DNA from: Amycolatopsis sp. GM8
GTDB lineage: Bacteria; Actinomycetota; Actinomycetes; Mycobacteriales; Pseudonocardiaceae
Assembly: GCF_021653975.1 (NCBI RefSeq)
Contig: NZ_JAJKFK010000008.1
Span: 62,001 to 126,000 of the forward strand
Length of the DNA stretch: 64,000 bases
Reading direction: 5' to 3'
Shown here: piece by piece, positions 1-7,736 of the stretch
Layout of the letters: each line of letters opens with the position of its first letter
Numbering within the stretch: the stretch's first letter is position 1
Translations under genes and position numbers: made by a program
The notes under the pieces: model-generated
Told to the model about the DNA's origin: nothing
Database searches by the model: none
Seen by the model: only the letters and a program-made list of their open reading frames with translations

Positions 1-399
1 GGGCACGCGCTTGTTGCACGGCGCCGCCTCGTCGTAGAAGTAGAGGCAGCGGGTGCGCTGCAACAGGTTCCCGCCGACGGTGGCCATGTTCCGCAGCTGC
101 GCCGACGCGCCGTGCAGGATCGCCTGTGCCAGCACCGGATACCGGACCCGGATCACCCGGTGCGCCGCGAGATGGCTGTTGCGCACGAGGGCGCCGATCC
201 GCACGCCGCCGTCCGGCAGCTCCTCGATCTCGGTCAGCGGCAGCCGCGAAATGTCCACAATGGTCTCGGGCTGCTCGATCCGCTCGCGCATGAGGTCGAC
301 GAGGTTCGTGCCCCCGCCCAGGAACTTCGCGCCCTCGCTCGCGATCGCGGTCAGCGCCGACTCGACGTCCGGCGCGGAGACATAGGAGAACGACCTCAT
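1..399 (-). CDS. Xanthine/aldehyde dehydrogenase FAD-binding subunit (partial)
   Basis: This is the N-terminal 133 residues of the medium, FAD-binding subunit of a molybdenum hydroxylase; the gene runs off the left edge. It starts ATG at 399 after a GGAGGT ribosome site. The FLGGGTNL motif near residue 27 and [12 protein letters not shown] near residue 107 are FAD-contact motifs of this family. The following [14 protein letters not shown] stretch resembles the YagS/PaoB branch, which carries an extra iron-sulfur cluster. In the complex this subunit passes electrons between FAD and the iron-sulfur protein encoded just upstream. The molybdopterin large subunit should lie beyond the window. The family is secure; the substrate cannot be told. 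Confidence 0.88.
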   Translation of the reverse strand, partial: MRSFSYVSAPDVESALTAIASEGAKFLGGGTNLVDLMRERIEQPETIVDISRLPLTEIEELPDGGVRIGALVRNSHLAAHRVIRVRYPVLAQAILHGASAQLRNMATVGGNLLQRTRCLYFYDEAAPCNKRVP

Positions 400-499
400 C
401 ACGCGACCTCCTGTGTCTTGCGTGGCCCGGGTGCGGGTGTCCCGCACGAGCACCGCCACACCCGGTCGGCCCGCATGATCGGGGCTTCGCCATTGTCGA

Positions 500-985
500 T
501 CACGCGACCTCCTTGATCGCCGAGACGATCCCGTTGTAGGCACCGCAGCGGCAGAGGTTCCCGCTCATCCGCTCGCGGATCTCTTCGTCGGACAGCTCCT
601 CTTCGGCCGCCTCCAGGTCCTCGGTCGCCGCGCTCGGCGCGCCTTCCTTGTGCTCGGCGAGCATCCCGACGGCCGAACAGATCTGGCCCGAGGTGCAGTA
701 CCCGCACTGCAGCCCGTCGGCGCGGACGAACGCCTCCTGCAGCGGGTGGTCGAGCCCTTCGATGGTGGTGATCTCGCGCCCCTCGTACTGCATCGCCAGC
801 GCGAGGCACGAGTTGATGCGCTCGCCGTCGGCCAGCACCGTGCACGCGCCGCAGGCGCCCTGGTCGCAGCCCTTCTTGGTGCCGGTCAGGCCAAGGTGCT
901 CGCGCAGCGCGTCGAGCAGGCTGACCTGCGGCTGGACGTCCAGTGTCTCGGCGGACCCGTTGATCCGCAGCGTTATCTCGGCCAT
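500..985 (-). CDS. (2Fe-2S)-binding subunit of xanthine/aldehyde dehydrogenase family
   Basis: This is a 161-residue small subunit of a molybdenum hydroxylase. The N-terminal ferredoxin-type domain has the cysteine set [13 protein letters not shown] followed by NSC (residues ~38-60). The C-terminal helical domain has CGYCTSGQ (~94-101) and CRCG (~146-149), binding the second 2Fe-2S cluster. The helical half contains an unusually acidic insert (about residues 112-137, rich in Glu and Asp). It starts ATG at 985 with a GGAGGG site and is the first gene of the operon, 100 bases ahead of the FAD subunit. A TetR gene is transcribed divergently 82 bases away and probably controls it. Confidence 0.93.
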   Translation of the reverse strand: MAEITLRINGSAETLDVQPQVSLLDALREHLGLTGTKKGCDQGACGACTVLADGERINSCLALAMQYEGREITTIEGLDHPLQEAFVRADGLQCGYCTSGQICSAVGMLAEHKEGAPSAATEDLEAAEEELSDEEIRERMSGNLCRCGAYNGIVSAIKEVA

Positions 986-1067
986 GTGTTCCCTCCTGTG
1001 TCCGCGAAGATAGCAGGACGGCGTTCACCTAACAAGTGGATGCTGTTCTCTAAACTCGCGTCGTAGA

Positions 1068-1721
1068 ATGATCGGGATGTCCCACAAGGCGTTTCTCCGG
1101 GCCCGGCGGCCGGAGCACAAGCAGCAGCGGCGCGAGGCGATCCTCGACGCCGCGCGCAAGCTCGCGCTCGAATCGGGGGTACGCACGGTGAGCCTCGGCG
1201 GCGTCGCGACCGCGGTGGGGCTGGTCAAATCCAACCTCGCCCGGTATTTCGCCACCCGGGAAGAGATCTTTCTCGAGCTGACGACGCTGGAATGGCGGGA
1301 CTGGGCCCACGCGGTCACCACGCGGCTCGACGCGGGTGACGACGTGATCGACGTGCTCGCCGAGACGCTGGCCGAGCGGCCGCTGTTCTGCGATCTGATG
1401 AGCCAGAGCGCGACGCATCTCGAACACAACGTCACGATCGAGGCCGCACGCAGCTTCAAGCTCGGGGTGCTCGGCGTGGTCGCGGATCTGGGCACGGCGA
1501 TCGCGCGGGTGGACCCGAAACTGACCGAGGCCGAGGCCAGGGATCTGGCGGCGGTGGCCAGCGGCCTGGCGGGGATGCTCTACCCGGCGGCGAACCCGCC
1601 GCCGGTGCTGGCCGAGCTGTACGCCTCGGACCCGGTGCTGGCCGCGGCGTGCATCCCGTTCGTGCCGACGATGAAGCGAGCGCTGGCCGCCTTCGCCGCC
1701 GGGCTGCCGACGCTGCGCTGA
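1068..1721 (+). CDS. TetR family transcriptional regulator
   Basis: The protein has 217 residues with an N-terminal TetR DNA-binding domain: REAILDAARKLALESGVRTVSLGGVATAVG, then KSNLARYFATREEIF, the recognition-helix region (residues ~20-65). The C-terminal ligand domain resembles the TetR_C group with the DWAHAVTTRLDAGDDVIDVLAE pattern. A second ATG nine bases downstream (1077) is an equally good start. It is divergent from the molybdenum hydroxylase genes with an 82-base shared intergenic region, the usual arrangement for a local repressor; the ligand is unknown. I found no convincing palindrome in that region. Confidence 0.9.
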   Translation: MIGMSHKAFLRARRPEHKQQRREAILDAARKLALESGVRTVSLGGVATAVGLVKSNLARYFATREEIFLELTTLEWRDWAHAVTTRLDAGDDVIDVLAETLAERPLFCDLMSQSATHLEHNVTIEAARSFKLGVLGVVADLGTAIARVDPKLTEAEARDLAAVASGLAGMLYPAANPPPVLAELYASDPVLAAACIPFVPTMKRALAAFAAGLPTLR

Positions 1722-1725
1722 CGGG

Positions 1726-2334
1726 TCAGGCGCCGGTGAGCAGCATCGCGCCGATCGTGACCATGGTCGCGGCGACCAGCCCGTCGAGCACCCGCCACGA
1801 CGCCGGGCGCGCGAAGAACCCGGTGAGCAGGCGCGCGCCGAAGCCGAGCGCGGCGAACCAGCACAGACTCGCCAGTACGGCACCGAGCGCGAACTCCCAG
1901 CGCAGCGTGCCGTGCGTGGCCGCGACGGAACCGAGCAACAGCACGGTGTCGAGGTAGACGTGCGGGTTGAGCCAGGTCATCGTCAGGCAGGTGAGCGCGG
2001 CGCGGCGCCGGGAGCCGGCGGTGGCGCCCTCGACGATCATCGCGGCGGGCCGGAACAGGCGGCGCGCGGCGAGGATGCCGTAGCCGATCAGGAAGGCGCC
2101 GCCGACGAACCCGACCACCTTGACTGCCGTCGGCTGCGCGCGGACGACGGCGCCGACGCCCGCGACGCCGAGCGCGATCAGCACGGCGTCGGACGCGGCG
2201 CAGATCGCGACCACCAGCGGCACCGCTTCGCGGCGGATGCCTTGGCGCAGCACGAAAGCGTTCTGCGCGCCGATGGCGACGATGAGGGAGAGGCCGGTGC
2301 CGAACCCGGCGGCGACGGTGAGCACGCCGTCCAC
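1726..2334 (-). CDS. lysE: LysE/ArgO family amino-acid exporter
   Basis: This is a 202-residue membrane protein with about six hydrophobic segments. The N-terminal [20 protein letters not shown] (residues ~15-34) is the signature of basic amino-acid exporters of the LysE/ArgO family, and [15 protein letters not shown] (~118-132) is the second conserved block. Such proteins export L-lysine and L-arginine through the inner membrane. A LysG/ArgP-type regulator is divergent, 60 bases away, exactly as in the known lysE-lysG pair of Corynebacterium. Identification is firm; that the substrate is lysine/arginine is inferred from the family and the partner. Confidence 0.92.
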   Translation of the reverse strand: MDGVLTVAAGFGTGLSLIVAIGAQNAFVLRQGIRREAVPLVVAICAASDAVLIALGVAGVGAVVRAQPTAVKVVGFVGGAFLIGYGILAARRLFRPAAMIVEGATAGSRRRAALTCLTMTWLNPHVYLDTVLLLGSVAATHGTLRWEFALGAVLASLCWFAALGFGARLLTGFFARPASWRVLDGLVAATMVTIGAMLLTGA

Positions 2335-2335
2335 G

Positions 2336-2386
2336 CTAAGGATCGTCCTGTCAACAGTCCAACTAAGGATTCTTACGTATCATTAG
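2336..2386. promoter_or_regulatory. Candidate LysG operator between lysE and lysG
   Basis: The 60-base divergent intergenic region is markedly AT-rich for this genome. CTAAGGAT occurs at 2336-2343 and again at 2363-2370, and its near-inverse ATCATTAG is at 2379-2386, so the last two form a 24-bp imperfect dyad (arms CTAAGGAT / ATCATTAG, 8-base spacer). LysR-type regulators bind such dyads and open the divergent exporter gene when ligand is present. The position supports a LysG site; binding itself is inference. Confidence 0.5.
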
Positions 2387-2394
2387 CGCTCGTG

Positions 2395-3270
2395 ATGTCT
2401 TTCTTTCCGCTCGACCAGGTGCGCACGCTGCTCGCCGTCGTCGACGAGGGCACGTTCGACGCGGCCGCGGCGGCGTTGCACGTGACGCCGTCCGCGGTGA
2501 GCCAGCGGGTGAAGGCGCTGGAGCAGGGCGCCGGGCGGGTGCTGCTGTTGCGCACGAAACCGGTGCGGCTGACCGAATCCGGCGAGATCGTGGTGCGGCT
2601 CGCGCGGCAGCTGACGCAGCTGGAACGGGACGCGCGGGCGGAGCTGGGGATGGCCGGGGAGCCCGCGACGCTGCCGATCGCGGTGAACGCCGATTCGCTG
2701 GCGACCTGGTTCCTGTCGGCGCTGACCCGGGTGCCGCCGGGGATTTACTTCGAGTTGCACCGGGAGGACGAGGAGCGCACCACGAGACTGCTGCGGGAGG
2801 GGCTGGTGATGGCGGCGGTCACGTCGTCGCCGGACGCGGTGCAGGGTTGCTCGGTCAGCGCGCTCGGCCGGATGCGGTACCTGCCGGTGGCGAGCCCGGA
2901 GTACGTGGCGCGGTGGCTTTCCCGGCCGTTCCGGAGCATGGTGGGGGAGATCCCGGTGGTGACTTTCGACCGGCACGACGAGCTGCAGAACAAGTTCGCC
3001 CGTTCGCTGCGGCGGCGGGGTGCCGGTTCGCTGCGGCATTACGTGCCCGCGTCGGAGGCCTTCGTCGGCGCGGTGACGGCCGGGCTGGGCTGGGGTCTCG
3101 TGCCGAGCACGCAAGCCGCGCCACGGCTGGAGTCGGGCGCGCTCGTCCTGCTCGACCCCACCCGGGCGATCGACGTGCCGTTGTACTGGCAGCAGTGGAA
3201 GTTGCACTCGCCCGCCCTGTCCGCGACCGCGGAAGCCGTGGCCGCGGCGGCGCGGGAGTCGTTGGGCTGA
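2395..3270 (+). CDS. lysG: LysR family regulator, LysG/ArgP type
   Basis: The protein has 291 residues. The N-terminal winged helix contains the classic LysR pattern LDQVRTLLAVVDEGTFDAAAAALHVTPSAVSQRVKALE (residues ~6-43), followed by a linker helix and a periplasmic-binding-like effector domain. TTWF-like and LRRRGAGS blocks and the length match ArgP/LysG, which sense lysine/arginine and activate the exporter. ATG at 2395 is chosen because the family domain begins six residues later; the frame is open far upstream but that extension is low-complexity and overlaps lysE antisense. It is divergent from lysE. Confidence 0.9.
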   Translation: MSFFPLDQVRTLLAVVDEGTFDAAAAALHVTPSAVSQRVKALEQGAGRVLLLRTKPVRLTESGEIVVRLARQLTQLERDARAELGMAGEPATLPIAVNADSLATWFLSALTRVPPGIYFELHREDEERTTRLLREGLVMAAVTSSPDAVQGCSVSALGRMRYLPVASPEYVARWLSRPFRSMVGEIPVVTFDRHDELQNKFARSLRRRGAGSLRHYVPASEAFVGAVTAGLGWGLVPSTQAAPRLESGALVLLDPTRAIDVPLYWQQWKLHSPALSATAEAVAAAARESLG

Positions 3271-3346
3271 GCGGGCCCGGCGGATCCGGCTGCTCGAAAG
3301 CTCGAAGACCACGAGCTGGTGGCACGCGGCGCAGGAACACCTGCGC

Positions 3347-3727
3347 ATGCGCAGCAAGGACTTCGCCGACGATCCCGAGCTCGCTGGGCCGCTCGCGACC
3401 TACCTCCGCGCGCGCCTCGAGCAGCGCCACGAAGCGGAATCCCGGTTCATCGGCGAGCTGCCGCAGTGGCTGGATCGCTGGGCTGACAAGGCGACTTTCA
3501 TGGACGGCCGGCTGTCGCTGACACCGGACGAGGCGGCCGAGCTCAGCGCCGAGGTCAACGCGCTCGTCAACCGGTACCGGCTCGGCACCATCCGCGGGAA
3601 TCCGGCTAGAGGGGCGGACATGGTGCATTTCCTGATGGCCGAGACGGTCGTCCATGCACGCGAGGCCGTGCTTCGCCGGGACTGCGCACGTCACGCCCTT
3701 GATGTCCTTTGTGGACATCTCAAATGA
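3347..3727 (+). CDS. HTH-less ArsR-type regulator remnant (possible pseudogene)
   Basis: This 126-residue frame looks like the C-terminal effector half of ArsR-family helix-turn-helix proteins: a glutamate/arginine-rich helix, then WLDRWADKATFMDGRLSLTPDEAAELSAEVNALVNRYR, which is typical of the domain end. The reading frame continues without a stop upstream of the ATG (RIRLLESSKTTSWWHAAQEHLR), still matching that family, but it runs straight into the 3' end of lysG with no room for the DNA-binding half. It is therefore probably a 5'-truncated relic; a genuine short protein starting at 3347 is possible but no ribosome site is evident. Confidence 0.5.
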   Translation: MRSKDFADDPELAGPLATYLRARLEQRHEAESRFIGELPQWLDRWADKATFMDGRLSLTPDEAAELSAEVNALVNRYRLGTIRGNPARGADMVHFLMAETVVHAREAVLRRDCARHALDVLCGHLK

Positions 3728-3729
3728 GC
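3711..3729. repeat. Palindrome GATGTCC-N5-GGACATC
   Basis: A perfect 7-bp inverted repeat with a TTTGT centre overlaps the stop codon of the ArsR-like remnant. It is the longest-armed example of a 13-bp palindrome (GTCC-N5-GGAC) that recurs through the window, in coding and noncoding DNA. It may act as a short transcription end signal here, but the motif's wide distribution argues for a more general role. Confidence 0.5.
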
Positions 3730-3823
3730 GCGTACTTTCGGCGGTTTACACCAATGCGCGGGCGCGGTAAGAAAACCTCAGGCTTCTCGTCGTCACCGTT
3801 GCTGTTCGAGGAGGTCTCGACCA

Positions 3824-6289
3824 ATGTTCCGTCCCCGCTGGGCGGTTACGGCCGCCGCGTTTGCCGTGGCGCTGCTCGGGGTCGCCGTGCCCACCGCCAC
3901 CGCCGCGCCCGCGCCGCAGTGGCAGCGGCTCACCCCGCCCCTGAGCACGCCCTGGACCAGCCAGGTGTCACCGGACAACGCGCTGCCCGAGTACCCGCGC
4001 CCCCAGTTGACGCGCGGCCGCTGGCAGAGCCTCAACGGAGTCTGGGAGTTCGCCGCCGCGAACCCCGGCGAGGCGCCGCCGGTCGGCAAGGGGCTCGCCG
4101 AGCGCATCCTCGTGCCGTACCCGGTCGAATCCGCGCTGTCCGGGATCATGCGCCACGAGACACAGATGTGGTACCGCCGCACGTTGGCCGTCCCGCGCGA
4201 CTGGCAAATCGGGCGCGGCCAACGGCTGCTGCTGCACTTCCAGGCCGTCGACTACGACGCGACGGTGCTGGTCAACGGCAAGACGGTCGCCCACCACACC
4301 GGCGGCTACGACGCGTTCGCCGTCGACGTCACCGACGCGCTCACCACCGCGCGCGACCAGGAGATCGTCGTCGGCGTCAGCGATCCGAACGACCAGGGCG
4401 GCCAGCCGCTGGGCAAACAGCGTTCGCCGGGCGACGGCATCTTCTACACCCCGACCTCCGGGATCTGGCAGACCGTGTGGCTGGAACCCGTGGCACCGGC
4501 GCATATCGACCGCCTGGACGTGACGCCGGACGTCGCGAGCGGTTCCGTTTCGGTGCAGGCCGTGGTCGGCGGGCCGGTGCGGCAACGGGCCGAGGTCGTC
4601 GCGTACGACCACGGCAAGCCGGTCGCGCGGGCGAGTGGGGACGCCAACCAGGCGATCCGGCTGAACCTCCGCGACCCGCACCTGTGGTCGCCCGGCGACC
4701 CGTTCCTCTACGACCTGCGCGTGCGGCTGTCCGGCGGTGACGAGGTGGGCTCGTACTTCGGCCTGCGCTCGATCAGCGTCGGCAGGACGGCCGACGGCAA
4801 GCAGCGGATGCTGCTCAACGGCAAGTTCGTGATGCAGCTCGGCCCATTGGACCAGGGTTTCTGGCCCGACGGCATCTACACCGCGCCGACCGACGCGGCG
4901 TTGAAGTTTGATCTGCAGCAGGAAAAGGCCCTCGGCTTCAACATGGTCCGCAAGCACATCAAGGTCGAGCCCGACCGCTGGTACTACTACGCGGACAAGC
5001 TCGGTTTGCTGGTGTGGCAGGACATGCCCGCGATGAAGGACGACATCGAGCCATCCCCGGCCGCGCGCGTGAACTTCGAGTCCGAGCTGCACCGGATGAT
5101 CGACCAGCATCGCAGCTTCCCGTCGATCGTCACGTGGGTGCCGTTCAACGAAGGCTGGGGCGACTACGACGTCGGCCGGATCGCCGACCAGATCAAGGCG
5201 TGGGACCCGACCCGGCTGGTGGACGCGGAGTCCGGAGTCAACTGCTGCCGGTCCGAACCGGACAGTGGCCGCGGCGATATCTACGACGACCACACGTATA
5301 CCGGTCCCGGCAGTCCGGCGCAGACCGGGCCGCGCGCCGCGGCCGACGGTGAGTACGGCGGGCTCGGGTACAAAGTGGACGGTCACCAGTTCGACCCGTC
5401 GGGCAGCTTCGCGTACGAGATGGAGCCGGACAGTGCGACACTCACCCGCCGCTACGGTGAGCTGCAGCAACGGCTCCTGCTGGTGGCGCAACGGTGCGGC
5501 GTGTCCGCGGGCGTCTACACGCAGACCACGGACGTGGAGAAGGAGGTCAACGGCTTCCTGACCTACGACCGGCAGGTCAAGAAGATGGACTTCGCGGCGG
5601 CGCGTGCCGCGAACCTCGCGGTGATCAACGGCGTGACCGGCGAGCCGGTCGCCGGGCCGCCTGTCTCGCCGGGCACGCCCGGGATCGACGGTATAGCCGC
5701 CTATCCGTTCGACCAGAACACCGAGGACACCGTCGGCGATCACGACGCGACGCTGGTCGGCGGTGCGTCCTGGACCGAGGGCCACCAGGGTTCCGCCTTG
5801 GCGCTCAACGGTTCCGGGCAGTACGCCGACACCGGCGCGGCCCTGCTCGACACCGAAGGCAGCTACAGCGTCGCGGCGTGGGTGAAGTTCACCGCGCTCG
5901 GCGACGGGTTCCAGACGGTGGTGAGCCAGGACGGCGGCGACCACAGCGCGTTCTACCTGCAGTACTCGGGCGCGGATCACAAGCTGGCGTTCAGCTTCGC
6001 CGGGGTCCGGGCGCTGGCCCCGGCGGCGCCGGAGGCGAACCGCTGGTACCACCTGGCCGGGGTGCGCGACGCGGTGGCCGGCACGCTGAAGTTGTACGTC
6101 GACGGACGCCTGGCCGCCACCACGAGCGCCTGCCTCGGCGACGCGGCGACCGGGCACACCGTGATCGGCCGCGGGCAGTACGGCGGCAACCCGGTCGACT
6201 ATGTCAACGGTGCGATCGACGAGGTGCGCGTGTACGACAGGGCGTTGTCCGACGCGGAGGTGTCCACTGTGTACGGAGATGGTGCGTAG
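3824..6289 (+). CDS. Secreted glycoside hydrolase family 2 with C-terminal LamG domain
   Basis: This is an 821-residue exported enzyme. Residues 1-27 form a signal peptide ending TATAAPA. A GH2 sugar-binding jelly roll follows (GRWQSLNGVWEF ... MWYRRTLAVP ... LLLHFQAVDYDATVLVNG), then an immunoglobulin-like domain and the TIM barrel. VTWVPFNEGWG (~residue 443) supplies the acid/base Glu and DGEYGG (~510) probably the nucleophile. From ~625 to the end there is a concanavalin-like LamG domain (NGSGQYADTG, SYSVAAWVKF, RALSDAEVSTVY), a carbohydrate-binding tail. The start follows a GAGGAGG site. Family members are beta-galactosidases, glucuronidases or mannosidases; the exact specificity is not readable. 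It probably degrades external oligosaccharides. Confidence 0.9.
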   Translation: MFRPRWAVTAAAFAVALLGVAVPTATAAPAPQWQRLTPPLSTPWTSQVSPDNALPEYPRPQLTRGRWQSLNGVWEFAAANPGEAPPVGKGLAERILVPYPVESALSGIMRHETQMWYRRTLAVPRDWQIGRGQRLLLHFQAVDYDATVLVNGKTVAHHTGGYDAFAVDVTDALTTARDQEIVVGVSDPNDQGGQPLGKQRSPGDGIFYTPTSGIWQTVWLEPVAPAHIDRLDVTPDVASGSVSVQAVVGGPVRQRAEVVAYDHGKPVARASGDANQAIRLNLRDPHLWSPGDPFLYDLRVRLSGGDEVGSYFGLRSISVGRTADGKQRMLLNGKFVMQLGPLDQGFWPDGIYTAPTDAALKFDLQQEKALGFNMVRKHIKVEPDRWYYYADKLGLLVWQDMPAMKDDIEPSPAARVNFESELHRMIDQHRSFPSIVTWVPFNEGWGDYDVGRIADQIKAWDPTRLVDAESGVNCCRSEPDSGRGDIYDDHTYTGPGSPAQTGPRAAADGEYGGLGYKVDGHQFDPSGSFAYEMEPDSATLTRRYGELQQRLLLVAQRCGVSAGVYTQTTDVEKEVNGFLTYDRQVKKMDFAAARAANLAVINGVTGEPVAGPPVSPGTPGIDGIAAYPFDQNTEDTVGDHDATLVGGASWTEGHQGSALALNGSGQYADTGAALLDTEGSYSVAAWVKFTALGDGFQTVVSQDGGDHSAFYLQYSGADHKLAFSFAGVRALAPAAPEANRWYHLAGVRDAVAGTLKLYVDGRLAATTSACLGDAATGHTVIGRGQYGGNPVDYVNGAIDEVRVYDRALSDAEVSTVYGDGA

Positions 6290-6298
6290 CATGGCGGC

Positions 6299-6829
6299 AT
6301 GCTGATTCGTGACGCGACAGACCGGGACGGCGAGAGCTGTGCGGCGATCTACGCGCCGTACGTGACGGGCACGGTGATCAGCTTCGAGCTGGAACCGCCG
6401 CCCCCGGCCGAGATGTCGGCACGGATCGCGGCCGCCGGGCGACACGCCTGGCTGGTGCTCGAAGACGCGGGCGAGGTGATCGGTTACGCCTACGGTCACC
6501 CGTTCGCCGAGCGCGCGGCCTACCGGTGGAGCTGCGAGACGAGCATCTACCTGGCGATGGACCGGCGCCGCGCGAGCGCCGGGCGATCGCTGTACGGGGA
6601 GTTGCTCACCCGGCTCGCCGCGCGCGGCTATCGGCGGGCCATGGCCGGGATGACCCTGCCGAACGAGGCGAGCGCCGCGCTGCACCGCGCGCTCGGCTTC
6701 GAACCCGTTGGCGTGTACCGGAAAGTGGGCTGGAAGAACGGCGCCTGGCACGACGTCGCGTGGGTGCAGAAGACGATCGTGCCAGACGGTGAACCGCTCA
6801 TCGAGCCGCCCAACGCGGAACACTACTGA
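6299..6829 (+). CDS. Phosphinothricin-type N-acetyltransferase (GNAT)
   Basis: The protein has 176 residues of the GNAT fold. The N-terminal IRDATDRDGESCAAIYAPYVTGTVISFE and the ETSIYLAMDRRRASAGRSLYGELL acetyl-CoA-binding block (~81-105), followed by LPNEASAALHRALGFEPVGVYRKVGWKNGAWHDVAWVQK, are characteristic of the Pat/Bar and methionine-sulfoximine acetyltransferase family, which detoxify glutamate-analog inhibitors using acetyl-CoA. The acetyl-CoA loop reads RRRASAGRS instead of the usual RxxGxG/A form. It lies nine bases after the GH2 gene, so may be co-transcribed, and overlaps the convergent SnoaL gene by seven bases. Confidence 0.88.
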   Translation: MLIRDATDRDGESCAAIYAPYVTGTVISFELEPPPPAEMSARIAAAGRHAWLVLEDAGEVIGYAYGHPFAERAAYRWSCETSIYLAMDRRRASAGRSLYGELLTRLAARGYRRAMAGMTLPNEASAALHRALGFEPVGVYRKVGWKNGAWHDVAWVQKTIVPDGEPLIEPPNAEHY

Positions 6830-7266
6830 GGGGAGTACGGCGAACCGGCCAGCGGAGTGTTGTCGAGGTAGCGGACCTCGAACGTCCGCTCGGTGAACCG
6901 CCAGCCGTCCGGGGTGCGCTGGTAACGGTCGTGGTAGATCGAGTAGTTCAGGTGTGAGCTGCCATCGCGCAGGCGCCCGAACTCCGTGATGTAGGCCCGG
7001 CCGCTCGCGGTGCCGCCGTCGAGCCGAATTGTGCCGGGGTGCACGGTTTGCATGAAGTACTCCCAGTTCGCCTGCAGCCGCTCGATCCCGGCCCGGATCT
7101 CCGCCTGGGAGATCAGCTTGACACCGGCGTCGGGGATGGCCCACACCCCGTCCGGGCTGAACAGCGCCGCGAACCGGTCGTAGTCACGCATCAGCGCGGC
7201 GTCGGTGAACTCGCCACGCAGTGCCTCGATCTCGACACGGTCGGCGACGGCCTGAAGGTCACTCAT
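6823..7266 (-). CDS. SnoaL-like / NTF2-fold protein
   Basis: This 147-residue protein has the SnoaL_4-type NTF2 cone fold: VADRVEIEALRGEFTDAALMRDYDRFAALFSPDGVWAIP at the start, and a C-terminal sheet ending YHDRYQRTPDGWRFTERTFEVRYLD. Members are small hydro-lyases, isomerases or hydroxylases acting on hydrophobic compounds. It lies 18 bases after the DoxX gene and is the second gene of that operon. The neighbouring divergent sigma factor also carries a SnoaL-like domain, so ligand sensing and enzyme may concern related small molecules. Its catalytic role is unknown. Confidence 0.85.
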   Translation of the reverse strand: MSDLQAVADRVEIEALRGEFTDAALMRDYDRFAALFSPDGVWAIPDAGVKLISQAEIRAGIERLQANWEYFMQTVHPGTIRLDGGTASGRAYITEFGRLRDGSSHLNYSIYHDRYQRTPDGWRFTERTFEVRYLDNTPLAGSPYSPQ

Positions 7267-7284
7267 CGGTTTCTCCTTGTGTGG

Positions 7285-7641
7285 TCAGAAGGACTGCGGG
7301 CCGAAGCGGCCCCAGACGACGACTGCGGACAGCGCGAGCAGCGCCACGGGCACCGCGATCGTGCGTAGCTCGTGCCGGCGCAGGTGCACGATGACCGCGC
7401 CGATCATCAGCAGCACCAGGCCGGCGGCGGCCAGCGGCACCACGACCGGCGCGATGCCGACCGCGGCGGGCAGGATCAGCCCGATCGCGGCCAGCACCTC
7501 GAGGCCGCCGATGACCTTGATGGCGCCGCCGCTGAAGTCGGGAGTGGCGACTTTTTCCTTGGGCTGGATCAGTTTCATGACACCGCTGGCCAGGAAGGCC
7601 GCGGCCAGCAGGCCCGCGATGATCCACAACGTGAGGTTCAT
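7285..7641 (-). CDS. DoxX family membrane protein
   Basis: The protein has 118 residues and four hydrophobic segments (about 1-20, 38-60, 64-84, 92-110), with ASGVMKLIQP near residue 18 and KVIGGLEVLAAIGLILPA (~43-60), hallmarks of DoxX/SURF4-like proteins. These are small quinone-linked or redox-stress membrane proteins of unclear mechanism. It is divergent from sigJ. No good ribosome site precedes ATG at 7641, and a sigma-type promoter lies only ten bases upstream, so the mRNA may be leaderless. It is the first gene of a two-gene operon with the SnoaL-like gene. Confidence 0.85.
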   Translation of the reverse strand: MNLTLWIIAGLLAAAFLASGVMKLIQPKEKVATPDFSGGAIKVIGGLEVLAAIGLILPAAVGIAPVVVPLAAAGLVLLMIGAVIVHLRRHELRTIAVPVALLALSAVVVWGRFGPQSF

Positions 7642-7650
7642 ACCCGGTAC

Positions 7651-7677
7651 GACGAGGCGGCGGCTCGTAGTGTGAGG
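7651..7677 (-). promoter_or_regulatory. ECF41-type promoter for the DoxX-SnoaL operon
   Basis: Read on the minus strand, CCTCACA (7677-7671) is followed after exactly 16 bases by CGTC (7654-7651). The known ECF41 consensus is TGTCACA with CGTC at -10, so this is a 5/7 match at -35 and a full match at -10. Transcription would start within a few bases of the DoxX ATG at 7641. Confidence 0.55.
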
Positions 7678-7678
7678 T

Positions 7679-7705
7679 CGTCACATTCCGGCGCGCTGTT
7701 TCGTC
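7679..7705 (+). promoter_or_regulatory. ECF41-type autoregulatory promoter of sigJ
   Basis: CGTCACA (7679-7685), a 16-base spacer and CGTC (7702-7705) match the ECF41 consensus at 6/7 and 4/4 positions. It stands 32 bases before the sigJ start codon, whose ribosome site is GAGGAG at 7725-7730. ECF41 sigma factors normally transcribe their own gene and one divergent or adjacent target, which fits the mirrored element next to it. Confidence 0.65.
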
Positions 7706-7736
7706 GAAGTGGTGACGGCGAACCGAGGAGAATGCC

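Noticed and set aside
1912-2394. 161-residue upstream extension of LysG
   Set aside because: The sequence is antisense to lysE and low-complexity; LysR proteins begin at the helix-turn-helix.
3968-7144. 1058-residue minus-strand frame opposite the GH2 gene
   Set aside because: It is low-complexity Arg/Gly/Val-rich sequence produced by high-GC codon bias opposite real genes; no family motifs, while the plus strand has clear GH2 and GNAT domains.
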